From positions 21,274,324-21,338,323 of the forward strand of contig CM046350.1 of NCBI GenBank assembly GCA_025403435.1: a DNA stretch of 64,000 nt, read 5' to 3'. This stretch comes from Artocarpus heterophyllus. Its lineage: Eukaryota > Streptophyta > Magnoliopsida > Rosales > Moraceae. Below the pieces are notes generated by a model. The model had not been told where the DNA came from. It saw only the letters and a program-made list of their open reading frames with translations, and did no database searches. Positions 44,568 through 56,621 of this stretch are shown piece by piece; the first letter of the stretch is position 1, and each line of letters starts with the position of its first letter. A program made the translations under genes and the position numbers.

Positions 44568-46312
44568 GCTTTTAAAATTTTTTATCTCAAAAAGCATGCG
44601 AAAACATTTCCAAAAATTTTAAGAAAAAAAACAAACGGTATTTTTTTGCTTAGATAATTATCATTCTTGATGTAATAGACTCAAATCTTACTCCATATAA
44701 TAGGTCAAATATATTAATATCTATACACAATATTATTATAGACAAGCTCCCACAATTATTAGTTGATAATTTAACAAATGAATGCTTCATACTATCGGCA
44801 TGATCGTAATATAAACAAATAGAAGTTGAGGATTAGTTTAATTAGTTAATTAATTCTTGAAGTGTAATTAATCATAGTGCAGATTATAATTAAGTTTGTA
44901 TGTTGTGAGTTCTCTATGGACAAGCTGATATCACAACTTTGAAATAGTTGAGTACGAATTGAACTTTCATGTCTATATAGCTCAAGTAATTGGCGACTGT
45001 AATTAATGTTCGTTATTATTAGATTTGATACTTGTTAGTATTAATGTTCAATATATATGACTAGATTTTAATAGGTAATTCTGACTAGATATGGGTTATA
45101 GATTCAAAGACAATTGACGTGATTGGAACAAAAAATCACTTTACAGACAAAATACGAGCTAATTAATAATTTAGTTAATTAGTCAAGAACTGATGGGAAA
45201 ATTTAATCCAATTTTTTTTCAAATAAAGTAATAGGGTCGGAATGTAGTGGCAGTATCATGTTGGGGGGTCATGGGTGGATGTTGATATAGAACAGCCCAC
45301 TTTGTAGTCCATAGAGAGGGCCGTAGTGAGACTCATGTCATGTGTCCATGAGGACCATGATGGCCATATGTGAGAGAGAGAGAGAGAGAGTATGTGTGTG
45401 TGTCTAGAGAGAGAGAGAGAGTTTTGGTGTTGTATGTAGTATGTGTGTTGGAGGGTGAGCGTGTGGGGCAAGTGATGTGACCAAGATTTTGTGGTTGAAA
45501 GACAGTAGAAAACGGCCACTTGGGTGGGGTGACACTCCCATGAAAGCCCGAAGGTAGAGGAACGAACGCGTAGAGCATGGATTAATAATAAACCAACCAA
45601 TTAGAGCGAGCATCACTAATATGTGATTTTCAACCTCCTTTTCTCTTGCATGTCAAACACACGCTCTCTCTCTCTCCTCTCCCTCTCTCTCGCTCTCTCT
45701 TCAATTCTTAAGCCTCATTGGTCCCTAATTCTAGGAGCTCCTCGTTCCCCCACCCACATGAGGTTTTTCATTTTTCATTTCACTTTTATAGATAAATTAC
45801 TTACAAAAACACAGTTATTCGTACTTATGACAGTCACTGACTCTTTAAGTGCCATGAGATACTCAAGTTTTAAAGATCTAGTTCCTTCTCGTGTTTAGAG
45901 CACCAAGTAAAACAAAACTCCAAGTTAGGCATGCACAAGTACTCTACCAAATATGACTCTATTTTAAATGGTAAATTTATATACTTTTATTTTAATATAA
46001 TTTTATCTATATTTAACATTCATAAACATGCACAATTGGTAATACTCTTAAGCTTGAAATAAAAATAAAAAATATATGTATACGAGTGTTCCATAGGAGG
46101 GGAAAGAAGAAATTTTAAACGCCTGTGTTATGTATGTCTACGGCAGCCCATATGCATAAATTTAGGAGAAGTCCTTCAAATTTGTATATTTCAATAATTC
46201 CGCAAGTGCCCTTTCCACAAATCCACCACGGGGTCTTCTTTTAGGTGTCTGAGGTGGACCTCCTCTCTAAACAAACGTTTCTTTTTCACTTCCCTATCTC
46301 AATTGCCCAACT
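44568..46312. other. Upstream region of the NCED gene
   Basis: No gene. It has (GA)n and (GT)n microsatellites at 45371-45421 and (CT)n at about 45664-45700. One TTGACGTGAT (ACGTG core) lies at 45115-45124, about 1.2 kb before the TATA box. I found no ACGTG-core abscisic-acid response element closer to the gene. Confidence 0.5.
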
Positions 46313-46321
46313 CTATTTATA
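46313..46321 (+). promoter_or_regulatory. TATA box of the NCED gene
   Basis: CTATTTATA followed by CCCC lies about 220 bp before the ATG. Transcription would start about 30 bp further on, just before or in the CT-rich leader. Confidence 0.65.
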
Positions 46322-46360
46322 CCCCATTTTCTCTCCCCATCTCTCTCCAAAATTCACACA

Positions 46361-46387
<27 letters not shown>
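46361..46387 (+). repeat. (CT)n tract in the NCED 5' leader
   Basis: An uninterrupted CT run of about 13 units, 40 bp after the TATA box. CT-rich initiator or leader tracts are common in plant core promoters, and length variation here could affect expression. Confidence 0.85.
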
Positions 46388-46392
<5 letters not shown>

Positions 46393-46543
46393 AGGAGTCA
46401 AACAAAAGAGAAGGCTCTCTCTTCTTTTCTCCACAGCAACAAAAACAACATTTTCCCATAAACGCATAAACGCTGAAACACTCCTCACAACCAAGGCTTC
46501 TCCTTCATTGGCACCCAACTCTAGTAGTTGGGTCGGAGTTCAA

Positions 46544-48331
46544 ATGCCACACTCACTCTCCTTCTCATCTTCATTGTTAATGGACTTGGGCTTCTCATCA
46601 AGGTCCACCATAACCATCAAGAAAAAGCCCAATAGTACCACTACTAGTAAGAATGCTACTACTCGCTGCGCTCTTAACTCTCCTTCGGTGCATCATTTCC
46701 CAAAACAACCAAACAATCAGCCAGTAATTACGAAGGAGCCCAAAAAGACCAACCACCACCACAGCCAAGTCCAACCCCCCCACTGGAACCTCCTACAGAG
46801 AGCCGCCGCCATGGCTCTCAACGCGGCCGAGGGCGCGTTGGTCTCACGTGAGCGCAAACACCCTCTCCCTAAGACCGCCGATCCAAGTGTTCAAATCTCC
46901 GGAAACTTCGCTCCCGTAGCGGAACAGTCCGTCCACCGCGACCTACCCGTTACCGGCACAATCCCGGACTGCATTAATGGAGTCTACCTCCGAAACGGTG
47001 CCAACCCACTCTTCGAGCCGGTTGCCGGTCACCACTTCTTCGACGGCGACGGGATGGTCCACGCCGTTAAAATTGACTCCGGTTCGGCCAGTTATGCTTG
47101 CCGGTTCACGGAAACCCAACGGCTGGTCCAGGAGAGAGAGCTTGGCCGGCCGGTTTTCCCCAAAGCGATCGGCGAGCTCCACGGACATTCCGGTATTGCC
47201 CGTCTCCTTCTATTCTACGCCCGAGGACTTTTTGGTCTTCTGGACCACAGCCATGGAACCGGCGTGGCCAACGCCGGTCTGGTTTACTTTAACGGCCGTT
47301 TGCTAGCGATGTCGGAGGACGACCTTCCGTACCAGGTACGGATCACGGATTCCGGTGACCTCGAAACGGTTGGCCGTTATGATTTTAACTATCAGCTTAA
47401 ATCCACCATGATTGCTCACCCGAAAGTCGACCCTGTTTCCGGCGAGCTCTTTGCGCTGAGCTACGACGTCGTTTCCAAGCCGTACTTGAAGTACTTCAAG
47501 TTCTCTCCCAATGGGGAGAAATCCCCCGACGTGGAGATTCCCCTGAAGGTTCCGACCATGATGCACGACTTCGCGATCACTGAGAATTTCGTCGTGATTC
47601 CTGACCAGCAAGTGGTGTTCAAGCTGGAGGAGATGGTGAGAGGCGGTTCTCCGGTGATTTACGATTCCAAGAAGAAGTCGAGGTTCGGGATTTTGCCGAA
47701 GAACTCGCGGGACGCTTCCGATATTCTGTGGGTGGAATCGCCGGATACCTTTTGCTTTCATCTGTGGAACGCTTGGGAGGAACCGGAGAAGGAGGAGGTG
47801 GTGGTGATCGGGTCCTGCATGACGCCGGCGGATTCGATCTTCAACGAATGTGATGAGAGCCTCAAGAGTGTTTTATCGGAAATCAGGCTTAATTTGAGAA
47901 CTGGAGAGTCCACGCGCCGTCCCATAATCTCGGAGGAGTCGGAGCAGGTGAATTTGGAGGCCGGGATGGTGAACCGAAACCGACTTGGACGCAAAACCTC
48001 GTTCGCGTACCTCGCCATTGCTGAGCCGTGGCCGAAGGTCTCCGGCTTTGCCAAGGTAGATCTTTCCACCGGAGAGGTTAAAAAGTACTTTTACGGCAAC
48101 CGGAGATATGGCGGCGAGCCATTCTTCCTCCCGAGGGATCCGAATTCGGAGAAGGAAGACGACGGCCACATCATAGCGTTCGTTCATGACGAGAGAACTG
48201 GGAAATCGGAATTGCAGATTGTGAACGCCCTGAATTTGCAGTTGGAAGCCTCAGTCAAGCTTCCTTCTAGGGTGCCGTACGGTTTTCATGGGACTTTTGT
48301 GGACTCAAAGGACTTGGCCCACCAGGCGTGA
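46544..48331 (+). CDS. NCED: 9-cis-epoxycarotenoid dioxygenase (NCED), 595 aa, intronless
   Basis: The enzyme cleaves 9-cis-neoxanthin or 9-cis-violaxanthin to xanthoxin in plastids. This is the committed step of abscisic acid synthesis, central to drought response and dormancy. The protein has a Ser-rich transit peptide, then an amphipathic helix ([20 protein letters not shown]) used for thylakoid contact, then the RPE65-type beta-propeller. The four iron-ligating histidines are H292 (MIAHPK), H341 (MMHDFAI), H406 (FCFHLWN) and H582 (YGFHGTF). Motifs [20 protein letters not shown] and [11 protein letters not shown] are family hallmarks. Absence of introns and a length near 600 aa fit NCED1/NCED3-type genes. 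The reading frame extends 12 codons upstream to TTG at 46508 ([14 protein letters not shown]), matching the usual 'MA..W...QMP' N-terminus, so the normal start appears lost. I chose the first in-frame ATG. Confidence 0.96.
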   Translation: MPHSLSFSSSLLMDLGFSSRSTITIKKKPNSTTTSKNATTRCALNSPSVHHFPKQPNNQPVITKEPKKTNHHHSQVQPPHWNLLQRAAAMALNAAEGALVSRERKHPLPKTADPSVQISGNFAPVAEQSVHRDLPVTGTIPDCINGVYLRNGANPLFEPVAGHHFFDGDGMVHAVKIDSGSASYACRFTETQRLVQERELGRPVFPKAIGELHGHSGIARLLLFYARGLFGLLDHSHGTGVANAGLVYFNGRLLAMSEDDLPYQVRITDSGDLETVGRYDFNYQLKSTMIAHPKVDPVSGELFALSYDVVSKPYLKYFKFSPNGEKSPDVEIPLKVPTMMHDFAITENFVVIPDQQVVFKLEEMVRGGSPVIYDSKKKSRFGILPKNSRDASDILWVESPDTFCFHLWNAWEEPEKEEVVVIGSCMTPADSIFNECDESLKSVLSEIRLNLRTGESTRRPIISEESEQVNLEAGMVNRNRLGRKTSFAYLAIAEPWPKVSGFAKVDLSTGEVKKYFYGNRRYGGEPFFLPRDPNSEKEDDGHIIAFVHDERTGKSELQIVNALNLQLEASVKLPSRVPYGFHGTFVDSKDLAHQA

Positions 48332-48836
48332 ACGAAGAAATAAGCTAGTGTTTTTTTTAGTGTTGGCCGGTAAAAAAAAAAAAAAAGTTTGAGGTAAAAA
48401 AAAGAAAGAGAGAATATTTACCAGAGGGACATTGCAGTAGTACTGGTCCCCGGGTTCTCCTAGAAGAATTTGAAAACCCTAACAATCCTTTAGTTTTTGT
48501 TAGGTTTATGATCATGATTTTACTGTACTATAAGGAGGGATTTTGAGAGACCAGCTTGTAGCTTTTGGACAGTTAGCAGCGGTTAAGCTCAGCTGGTTTC
48601 TGTTTATTCTCTCCTTGTTTATTTTATTCTTTTTACTCTACACCAGCTTGTCTCATATATGATCTTTAGACTTTTCTATGGCGCTTTTTTTTTTCTTTTG
48701 TTTTTTTTTTTCCCCTTCTCACAGGCTGGAGATATAAACTCTATGCTTTGTACGTGGTGGAGTCATATATAAAATTATCATTAGATTAATGGCTATATAT
48801 GATATAACGAAATTAGATTGGTCGGTTTTTTAATAG
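48332..48836 (+). other. NCED 3' flank including the likely 3' UTR
   Basis: A-rich and T-rich sequence follows the stop. A 3' UTR of 200-400 bp is expected here, but I cannot choose between several weak AT-rich polyadenylation signals. Confidence 0.45.
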
Positions 48837-48985
48837 ACTTTTTAAAATAAATTACTATAATGTTTTTAAATTAGGTAAATGGTCTGTCTGTGTGGCAAAC
48901 GCAGACCTTGTTTTCTTTTATTTTAATAGAGTGGATCAGGTATTTTTTTAATTTAAAAAATTTGGGCTATTAACTTAAACTTTAC
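48837..48985. mobile_element. Short MITE-like inverted repeat
   Basis: The left part (TTTTTAAAATAAATTACTATAATG) and the reverse complement of the right part match imperfectly. The left end resembles the elements at 51639 and 62551. The centre has the small hairpin GGTCTG..CAGACC. Confidence 0.4.
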
Positions 48986-49546
48986 ATGTGTAAAAGGTTA
49001 TTTAACTATATATCCTTAAGATATATATATATATATATATATATATCAAACATATGCAGTTTTAAAGGTTATAAATACAATATACAGGGTTATTATTATT
49101 TTTTTTTTGGTTTCGTAGTCGTTAAATGAACTTGTGTTCTCATCCAACAATGTTATACGCACTTGTAGCCTTGTGTATATATTTGATCATGTATATGCTT
49201 CTAATTTTGGTAAATTATGCTTAAAATCGGGTTGACCATTGAAAGTGTTGATTATGATAAGAATTTAGGTTTTTGCTCAAACATGAAGAATTTGATTTGG
49301 AAGATGCTAGAAGTAACTCCTATCTATTTTATGCAATATTGTATGAAAAAGAAAAAGATCACGAGTTATATATAATTGCGTGAAAATCATGTTATCGTCG
49401 CATTGTCGCCGAATAGTATCAAATATTTTGGGAGAAGATGATCAAAGCTCCATTCTTTCTCCAATTTTAACGCACAATAATATAAGTATAACTTTGAGGG
49501 GTTTGTTTTTTCCTTTAAGAGATTTCTCCGATTGCAATTGATTAAA

Positions 49547-49577
<31 letters not shown>

Positions 49578-50225
49578 CACACACATTGGCAATATCAGAT
49601 TTAATGGCTTCAATATGTAAACTACTGATGGGTATTCCCACAAAAAAGGACCCCATTTTCCCCTAAACTAGCACACTTTTGAATTTTTTTTAATTAATTT
49701 CTAATTTTTTAACAGCTTCTTACTCGATCATGTTTAACATCACATGATTTGATTCTGGATTACCATTCCTATGATATATATATATCTATATATATATATA
49801 TATATGTATATGATTTACTTCTAATAACGAAGTTAAAACATAGATCTATATGCATAACTTCCATATTCGAATGTATAATAGCGTACAGGACGACCAATAA
49901 CACCAATGTACATTTATTAACATATTTTACGCATAAGTAATATTTTAAAGCGAAAAAGTTATATATGCATCAATTTGACAAGAAATTGCTTAAACCTTTC
50001 AATAGATATTTATTCAAGCATAGAACAAAAAAAAAATTGGAATGAATTGACATAAGGCGACTTTACTGAAATTCCCTTTTGCCCAGAGAAAAAGAAAAAT
50101 CCTATAACTCTTAGAATTATATGTTTTAGATAATTATATGTATGTATAAATATAAATATATATATATATATATATAATATTGTTGTGATTAACTACAAGT
50201 GCTTTTCAAAAAGAAAAAAATAAAG
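48986..50225. other. AT-rich intergenic sequence with microsatellites
   Basis: No gene. (AT)n at 49019-49046, A18 followed by (CA)n at about 49543-49585, (TA)n at about 49774-49805 and 50155-50176. Confidence 0.55.
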
Positions 50226-51460
50226 GTTTATTTTCAATTTTGTCTTCTAAACTATGCAGCTGGTCTCATTTTAGACCGTAAACTTTAAAACATAGCAAAT
50301 CACACTCTTAAACTATTCAACGTGTCTCATTTTAGCTCTTCTGTTTACAAAACCATTTAAATATTAATGGACTTAAGCCAATAGTTCCACTTTTGTCCCC
50401 TAAACTATGCAATTTATCTAATTTTGACCCTTAAGCCTAAAACTATAACAAATTAGACCCTAAATTATGAAACTTGTCTTATTTTGGGTATTTAATGTTA
50501 AATATTAAGGGTGCGTTTGTTTCGTGGTTTGAATCATGGTTCAAATAATTTTGCTACAGTATTTTCTCTCGCAAAAATTTAAATCTTCATTCAAATTCTT
50601 TATTCAAATCTATGAACCAAACGAGCTCTAACAAATTTAGCCACACACACATATTTATATATCTGATCAATTAATTATAAATCGACAGTCGAGATTAAAT
50701 CTTTTGTAATTGATTTCACATACCTCAAACATACAAATAGGGATTTCATAAACAAATGTACATTTTTGTTGACTTAAAATTAATATAGATTTTGAAAGTT
50801 TTTTTATTTTGAGTCCAAATAAGCGAAGTATTCTATATTATGCCATTTACCTAATTTTCAACCTCAAAATTTAGTCATAAAAATGACAAGTAAGTTATAG
50901 TATACTATCTACATGTCATTTTTGTTAGGTACCCATATGTTTTGTTAGTAATTCTTTTTTTACTTTAATTCATCTTAAACATATAATAAAGAAAATTTGA
51001 TAAAAATTTTTGAGAAAAAAAGTAAAACTTTTAACAACAAAATTATATAAAAAATGATAAAACTTATATAATGGATAAACATAATTTAGATATTTTGACT
51101 TCAAAATATATGTTGAAAACATATATGGATCCAAAAAATCAAAATGGTCATTTTTTTTAATCCGTTAATTTTTAATAGATTTAATTATGGAAGGATCAAA
51201 ATGGGACAACTTTCATAGTTTAATAGTGTAATTTGTTATAGCTTAAAGTTTAGGAATTAAAATAAAAAAAGTTGCATAGTTTAGGGGTCAAAAGTGAAAT
51301 TATTGGCTCAATTCCATTAACATTTAACAGTTTTGTTAACAGAAAGGTCAAAATGGGACAAGTGGAATAGTTCAAAGGTATAATTTACAACGTTTTAAAG
51401 TTCAGGGGCTAAAATAAAACAAATTGTATAATTTAAGAGCCAAAAGTGAAATTAACTCAA
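50226..51460. mobile_element. TIR element with ~270-bp arms rich in 'CCTAAACTATGCAA' units
   Basis: 50226-50495 and 51185-51460 are imperfect inverted repeats of each other. Each arm is itself built of two or three diverged units of the type CCCCTAAACTATGCAATTT and GTCTCATTTTAGACC. The ~690-bp centre is AT-rich and includes a separate short repeat (50508-50636). There is no coding capacity. The layout is that of a non-autonomous element with long terminal repeats. Confidence 0.65.
50508..50636. mobile_element. hAT-like MITE, about 130 bp
   Basis: It starts AGGGTGCGTTTGTTTCGTGG and ends CCAAACGAGCTCTA, which are imperfect inverted repeats of the kind seen in hAT MITEs. It lies inside the larger TIR element. 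No perfect 8-bp duplication is visible. Confidence 0.5.
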
Positions 51461-51638
51461 AATAAAAATAGAACAAATATTTCGTCAAAGCCAAAACGGA
51501 CCATGTATGTAATTAATTTTTAGATCAATAAATGCGCAGGTCCCCACTTTTTATGGATAATCTTTCATTGAATAGATATTTAGCATGATGAACATTACAA
51601 TGTATAAAGATACAGAGGAAATAGTCTTTTTAAAAGTA

Positions 51639-51907
51639 CTTTTAAAATAAATGACCATAACGTTTTAAAATTAGGTAATCAGTGGTAAATTTAAGTTTAT
51701 TGAGTTTAACACTAATAAACTTGAGGAGTTTATCAGTTCAACTCAGTTTATCATTTATAAACTTATTGTGTTTATTAGAGTTAAACTTAAGTTTATCGAG
51801 TTTAACACTAACAAATTCGAGGAGTTTATTAATTAAACTCAGTTTATCAGTGATAAACGACTATTTGCTTAATTTTAAAAAGCTATAATCATTTATTTTA
51901 AAAAGAT
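51639..51907. mobile_element. MITE-like element with internal 96-bp tandem repeat
   Basis: The ends (TTTTAAAATAAATGACCATA and the complement of TATAATCATTTATTTTAAAA) form a TIR of about 45 bp. Inside, a unit with AAGTTTATTGAGTTTAACAC is repeated 96 bp later (51693 and 51789). The leucine-rich open frame 51682-51888 is a by-product of this repeat. Confidence 0.62.
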
Positions 51908-51978
51908 CAAAAAAATGTCGCCCAACCTACTGTCTCTAATATTATATATATATACACACGCACACTTGTATAAATATT

Positions 51979-52010
<32 letters not shown>

Positions 52011-55000
52011 TTCCCTTGCAATGAAATCGGTAGTATATCTCATATACGATTTTGATACATCAAAGATACTACTATCTTTAAAACTATTAGAGTAAATAAA
52101 TATATTGCACATTGATTCTCTTTCAACTCTGAGAATAGCACTTCTAAATAAAATAATGTAGTTAAAAATTCTTTAAAAAGAATAGTTACTTATCAATCTT
52201 TTCAATTGGAAAGAGAGGGGAAAAAAAAAAAAAAGGCAAATAAAACAAAGGACGGAAGCAATATGTTTTAGTTACAATGTTTATCTACAACCACCAGAAG
52301 TTAAAAATTCTTAAAAAGAGTGCTTGTCTTGAATCAATTTTCAATAATCCGGGCTTGTTCTGGAGAGCTTTATAAAAGCACTTTTCCCTTTTTTTGAGAC
52401 CAAGTTTCCTAATTTTTAAGTGTTTGATGCTCTGTCATATATGCTTTGAATTTTTAGAAGAAATTCCAGTCACCAAGTGTGGTTTTTCAATAAAAGGAAA
52501 TCTTTTTAATATACTTTAAAACTTAAAGTTTCAAACAAACAAAAAAAATATTCACTCATTTAATTTTTTTGAAGAATATGATTCTTAATACTTATCAAAA
52601 TTCACAAATTTTTGCTTACCTTTTCCTATGATATAAAAGCTTTGTAATTACCCAACACGAACCGAGTTGAATCGGAGCGAGTTGAGCGAGTCGGAAACTG
52701 AAATGAAATCGGCACAAAACCCAAAATACCTACCAACGGTCGGTGGCAGACTTTAATCTGAAGCTGTCCCGCCGACCATTGCAACATGGGCAAAGTATCA
52801 TTCCCCTGGACCCCATCTATTTAAAGTCTTTTACACCAATAATATTGCAGCTTTTTACTTTGTCCTGGCCTTTGTTTTTGTTTCGTTTTTTTTTTTTTTT
52901 TTAACAATTTGAGGCTTTAATTCCTCACCCTTTTTTTTTCAAGAATTTATGAAATTATAGTTCTAAATAATTGTAATAACTTTCTCAAATTTCTGTTGAA
53001 TGATTGCAAATTGTTTTTATCAGAATTCTAGGTTATGTACATTCCATTGAATGATTACCGTTTTTTCCCATTAACATTCGAGATTACTTTTGCACATATA
53101 TATGTTTTTCATTTTAATATAATTTTAACTAAATTTAAAGAACATTTAAAGCTGTTCTTTGTATATAATACGGCATACAAATACGTCCACATGTCTACCC
53201 TTTGGCATATTTTTGTTTCCATAGCTTACCACATAAGTTTTTTTTTTTAATTTTATTTTCTACTTCTTCTTCCTAGATTTTGAATTGATAACTAGTATCA
53301 TATAAATAAAAAGAACACTCTAATTAAGCTATCACTCATTTTTCTTTTCCAAAATACTATCATTTATTCACTTTTGTTGTTGTTGATTGTTGTTTGTGCT
53401 AACCATTGCGAATTAGAAGCCCACCTTCTACCCAGAACGAAAATATGTAAACGAAAAATTAAAAAAAAAACACATGAAATTTATAGGAGTTCATCTTTGA
53501 TGTCAAAGCTACATCCATTTTTAGCCATTGTAGAATAATTTACTATGATAAAGAAGAAGTTTATAAAAGAAAAAATTACACATTACCTCTCAAGAAATTT
53601 TCTCTAGTCTTTCTATCACTCTAATTTTCTAAGATACATCACACACAAGAAAAGAATACAATCTATCTATTTATAGTAACAAAACAACCAAAAAACTAAA
53701 AACACACATCGAGCTTGGGACACATGAGCGATAGCGCCCTTCAACTGGTGCGCCCACACGAAATTTGGTTTGTGCTATGAACTTCTTCGCCTTGCTCGCG
53801 GCCATGGACTCAATGAGTGCGGTCGTGCCCCTTATGTGACTTTGCGTCACGACACAGCTTTCTCTCCACAGGGGCACTAGTCAAAGCTTCCAAAATGCCT
53901 TTTTTTTTACCTTGTTTTTTCTCCTTGGCTTGCTCCTTTTTAGTAAAATATTGAGATGGGGCAGAGGGAGTACCTTATTAGGAAGGTCGATCCTTATAAT
54001 TCTCTGCAAAAGGTGGTTATTCGAAAGACGTTGAATTTGGTTTTACACCTCTTAGCACTAATTAACTTAGTTAAGATGAGCTAATTTTCCCTAATTATCA
54101 GAGTTATATTCCCATTATATTTTAATATATATGTGTGTAGCCAAGATTATATCATTTCCAAATTGTCATTGTTTATGAAACCAATCAACTAAGTTTTTAG
54201 CTAATCTTTTTAATTATTTCTTGAGGATTCATCGCCGCATTCTCTCTTTAAGGAGTCAATTAAGCACAACAAATTGGACATACTGTTCAGCACATGAAAT
54301 CATGAAATATAGGAAAGTTCAAAGTCCATTTTCCTTATTTCCGCAGCAAAAATTATACGCATATTCTTATTTTGCCGGAGAATCAATATTGGCCATAACT
54401 TTATGAAAGGTACTTTAGAATATTTGGGCAACGACAAGCAACAGCAGAGTGGAGGTGGGGAAGCGTAAACAAAAGTCCTACTTAACTTTGTCGTATAATT
54501 TCCAAAGGCCAAGTCTAGTAGCCAAAAAGTTCAGCTTAGAATTAATGGACCTGCTATGTTTCTGTTGTAGTGATTATTTAACCCCACTTTTATTTATTTA
54601 TTTTCACTTCTTACCGAATCATTTTAGGAATTCAGTCACAATAATATCAAATATCCGCCAAAGTTCATCAACAGTTTTCTTCTAATTTTGTGACTACGTA
54701 CCCATATAGATTAACGATTCCACCACAAATTGTAGAGTTGATTCTCTTGCTCTCGATTTAAAAAAAATTATTTTCTTCTAATTTTCAAAAGAAGCACTTT
54801 CTTATCAACTCTTGAAATAGCTTAATAAATAACTCGTAATAATTATCACCATTGTTGAGCTCACTCTCGTCTTGTTATGTGACAACAAGGATGAATCCCA
54901 CATGATGAACTAGGAGGTATTATTCTTTCTTTTTTTTTGTTTCCTTATTGACTTATTTATGTGTGTCTGAGTTAGATCATGACAAGGGAAACGATATACA

Positions 55001-55402
55001 CATGCAAAGACAAGAGTGATCGACCAGTCAAAAATTTGTACCCTAATATTCCATCTAATATGGCAGTTATAACTTTATACATATATATATATATGTATTA
55101 TGTATGTATATATATAGTTAAACGCGACGTGATATCGACCGTATGAAAAGAAAAAGAACATGGACAGTGTGACACATGTGATCATTGTTGCTTTCGAATC
55201 CCCACATAGTTTTGTTCAGGTTCTTGCACGTGAAGGGCTTTTGAGGGATAAATTTTGATCCTTTTACAACATTGAAATAATTCTAAACTCTAACTAATGT
55301 AGTAGGGAATAAAACTGTAATCCAACTATACGTTATTATCTTCATTAATATGATTTCATCTAGCTGTTCATGAATGATACCATTGTCAATTTTAATTTTA
55401 AC
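51908..55402. other. AT-rich intergenic sequence
   Basis: I cannot support a gene. (AT)n at about 51980-52008. The part 52650-52860 is less AT-rich and contains a CTATTTAAAG TATA-like motif, but no open frame follows. 53680-53890 is GC-richer and may be part of an old LTR, but no partner or duplication was found. Confidence 0.45.
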
Positions 55403-55715
55403 AAAAGGGAAAAATTATAAGAAATGTCATTTTTTTCACAGTTTATTGTAGTAAATATGAAGTTTTGAAATATATGCAGTAAATATCAAATTTATTATGT
55501 AAATAATCTATTACCTTTTTGTTTATAATGTAAATAATTTTTATTAAACGAGTTTATGGTAAAAATAATATATTTACTTATTTGTTTACAATGTAAATAT
55601 TTCTTATTTGTGTAATAAATAAGTTATTTATATTGTAAATCTAACATCTACTATCAATATTTTCGAAACCTGATATTTACTTCAAAAAGTTTCGAGACTT
55701 TTCCTTCATTCTAGG
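55403..55715. mobile_element. MITE of the same family as the ends of 41635-42430
   Basis: The two ends, rich in GTAAATAT and GAAATGTC/GAAACTTTT motifs, are imperfect inverted repeats. Total length is about 310 bp with an AT-rich centre and no coding capacity. The ends align with both flanks of the GC-carrying element at 41635-42430. Confidence 0.5.
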
Positions 55716-55734
55716 CCCCACTCTCCCCTCCCCG

Positions 55735-55741
55735 CCCCCCC

Positions 55742-55762
<21 letters not shown>
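55735..55762. repeat. Homopolymer of 28 cytosines
   Basis: C28 followed by A10. The opposite strand is G28, able to form G-quadruplexes, and the C strand could form an i-motif. Such runs are rare in plant DNA and prone to sequencing error. Confidence 0.85.
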
Positions 55763-55772
<10 letters not shown>

Positions 55773-56577
55773 GAAAAAAAAGTAGTCGAACATTACTGAA
55801 TAATCCACCGTCCTTTCATGCTAGTTATGGGTTTAACAACTAAAACTTAAAGAATATGACGGAATTGTAAATTCAATCGTGGATGGTTTGAGTAATTTTG
55901 AAGCCTATAGATACAACTTATACATGCTGATCAAAGGCACTAACCTCTGTACGTAGTTGTAACTCCTTTAACATTTTAAAATATTAAAAGGATCAATTAG
56001 GCAGTGGAAACAATTCTTTTAATTGCGTGAAATCGAAAATGGAAAAAAAATAAAATTAACGGCAAAGTTATCAAAAACTATTCGCTTGTGATAGCATATT
56101 CATTTAATAATATTATGTAACGGCTTATAACTGCCCACAACTGTGAGGCCCACTTACTATCATTTCTAAACTCTATACTATGGTGCATCATAACTATATA
56201 TATAAAATTTTCCACCACCATTAGTGCTAAACTTTATTCATGTAAACTAATTATGAATATCAAAATTTTCCAATTTTTTTGAGTAATAAAAATTTTCCCA
56301 TAATTAGTTTTCACAACTACTGCATAATTAATTTTCACACGCTGTATATTGGTATGGTAGTAGCTAGCTAATTCGAGTTCAATAAAATCAAAGCCAAAAA
56401 TTTGTTGGACACTTTAGACATGTGTGGCATGTTACATGTTCTAGCTAACGTACACACACACATATATGACCCGGCAAAGGTAAATAATTATTCCAACATA
56501 TATCATGCCGGGTACGTGAGTTTTTGCAGAAAGAACACCGACCATTGGTACTACAGCTACAATAATGCACTATATCT

Positions 56578-56621
<44 letters not shown>

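Noticed and set aside
45256..45616. Three overlapping minus-strand frames of 70-114 codons upstream of NCED
   Set aside because: They are driven by (GA)n and (GT)n microsatellites and mutually overlap in different frames.
46598..48187. Several open frames of 60-152 codons on other frames of the NCED region
   Set aside because: Shadows of the GC-rich NCED coding sequence; no motifs and no independent start context.
51682..51888. Leucine-rich 68-codon frame
   Set aside because: Generated by the 96-bp AGTTTATC-rich tandem repeat inside a MITE.
53671..53877. GC-richer stretch with a 68-codon minus-strand frame, possibly part of an old LTR
   Set aside because: No second LTR, target duplication or protein motif was found, so neither a gene nor an LTR can be claimed.
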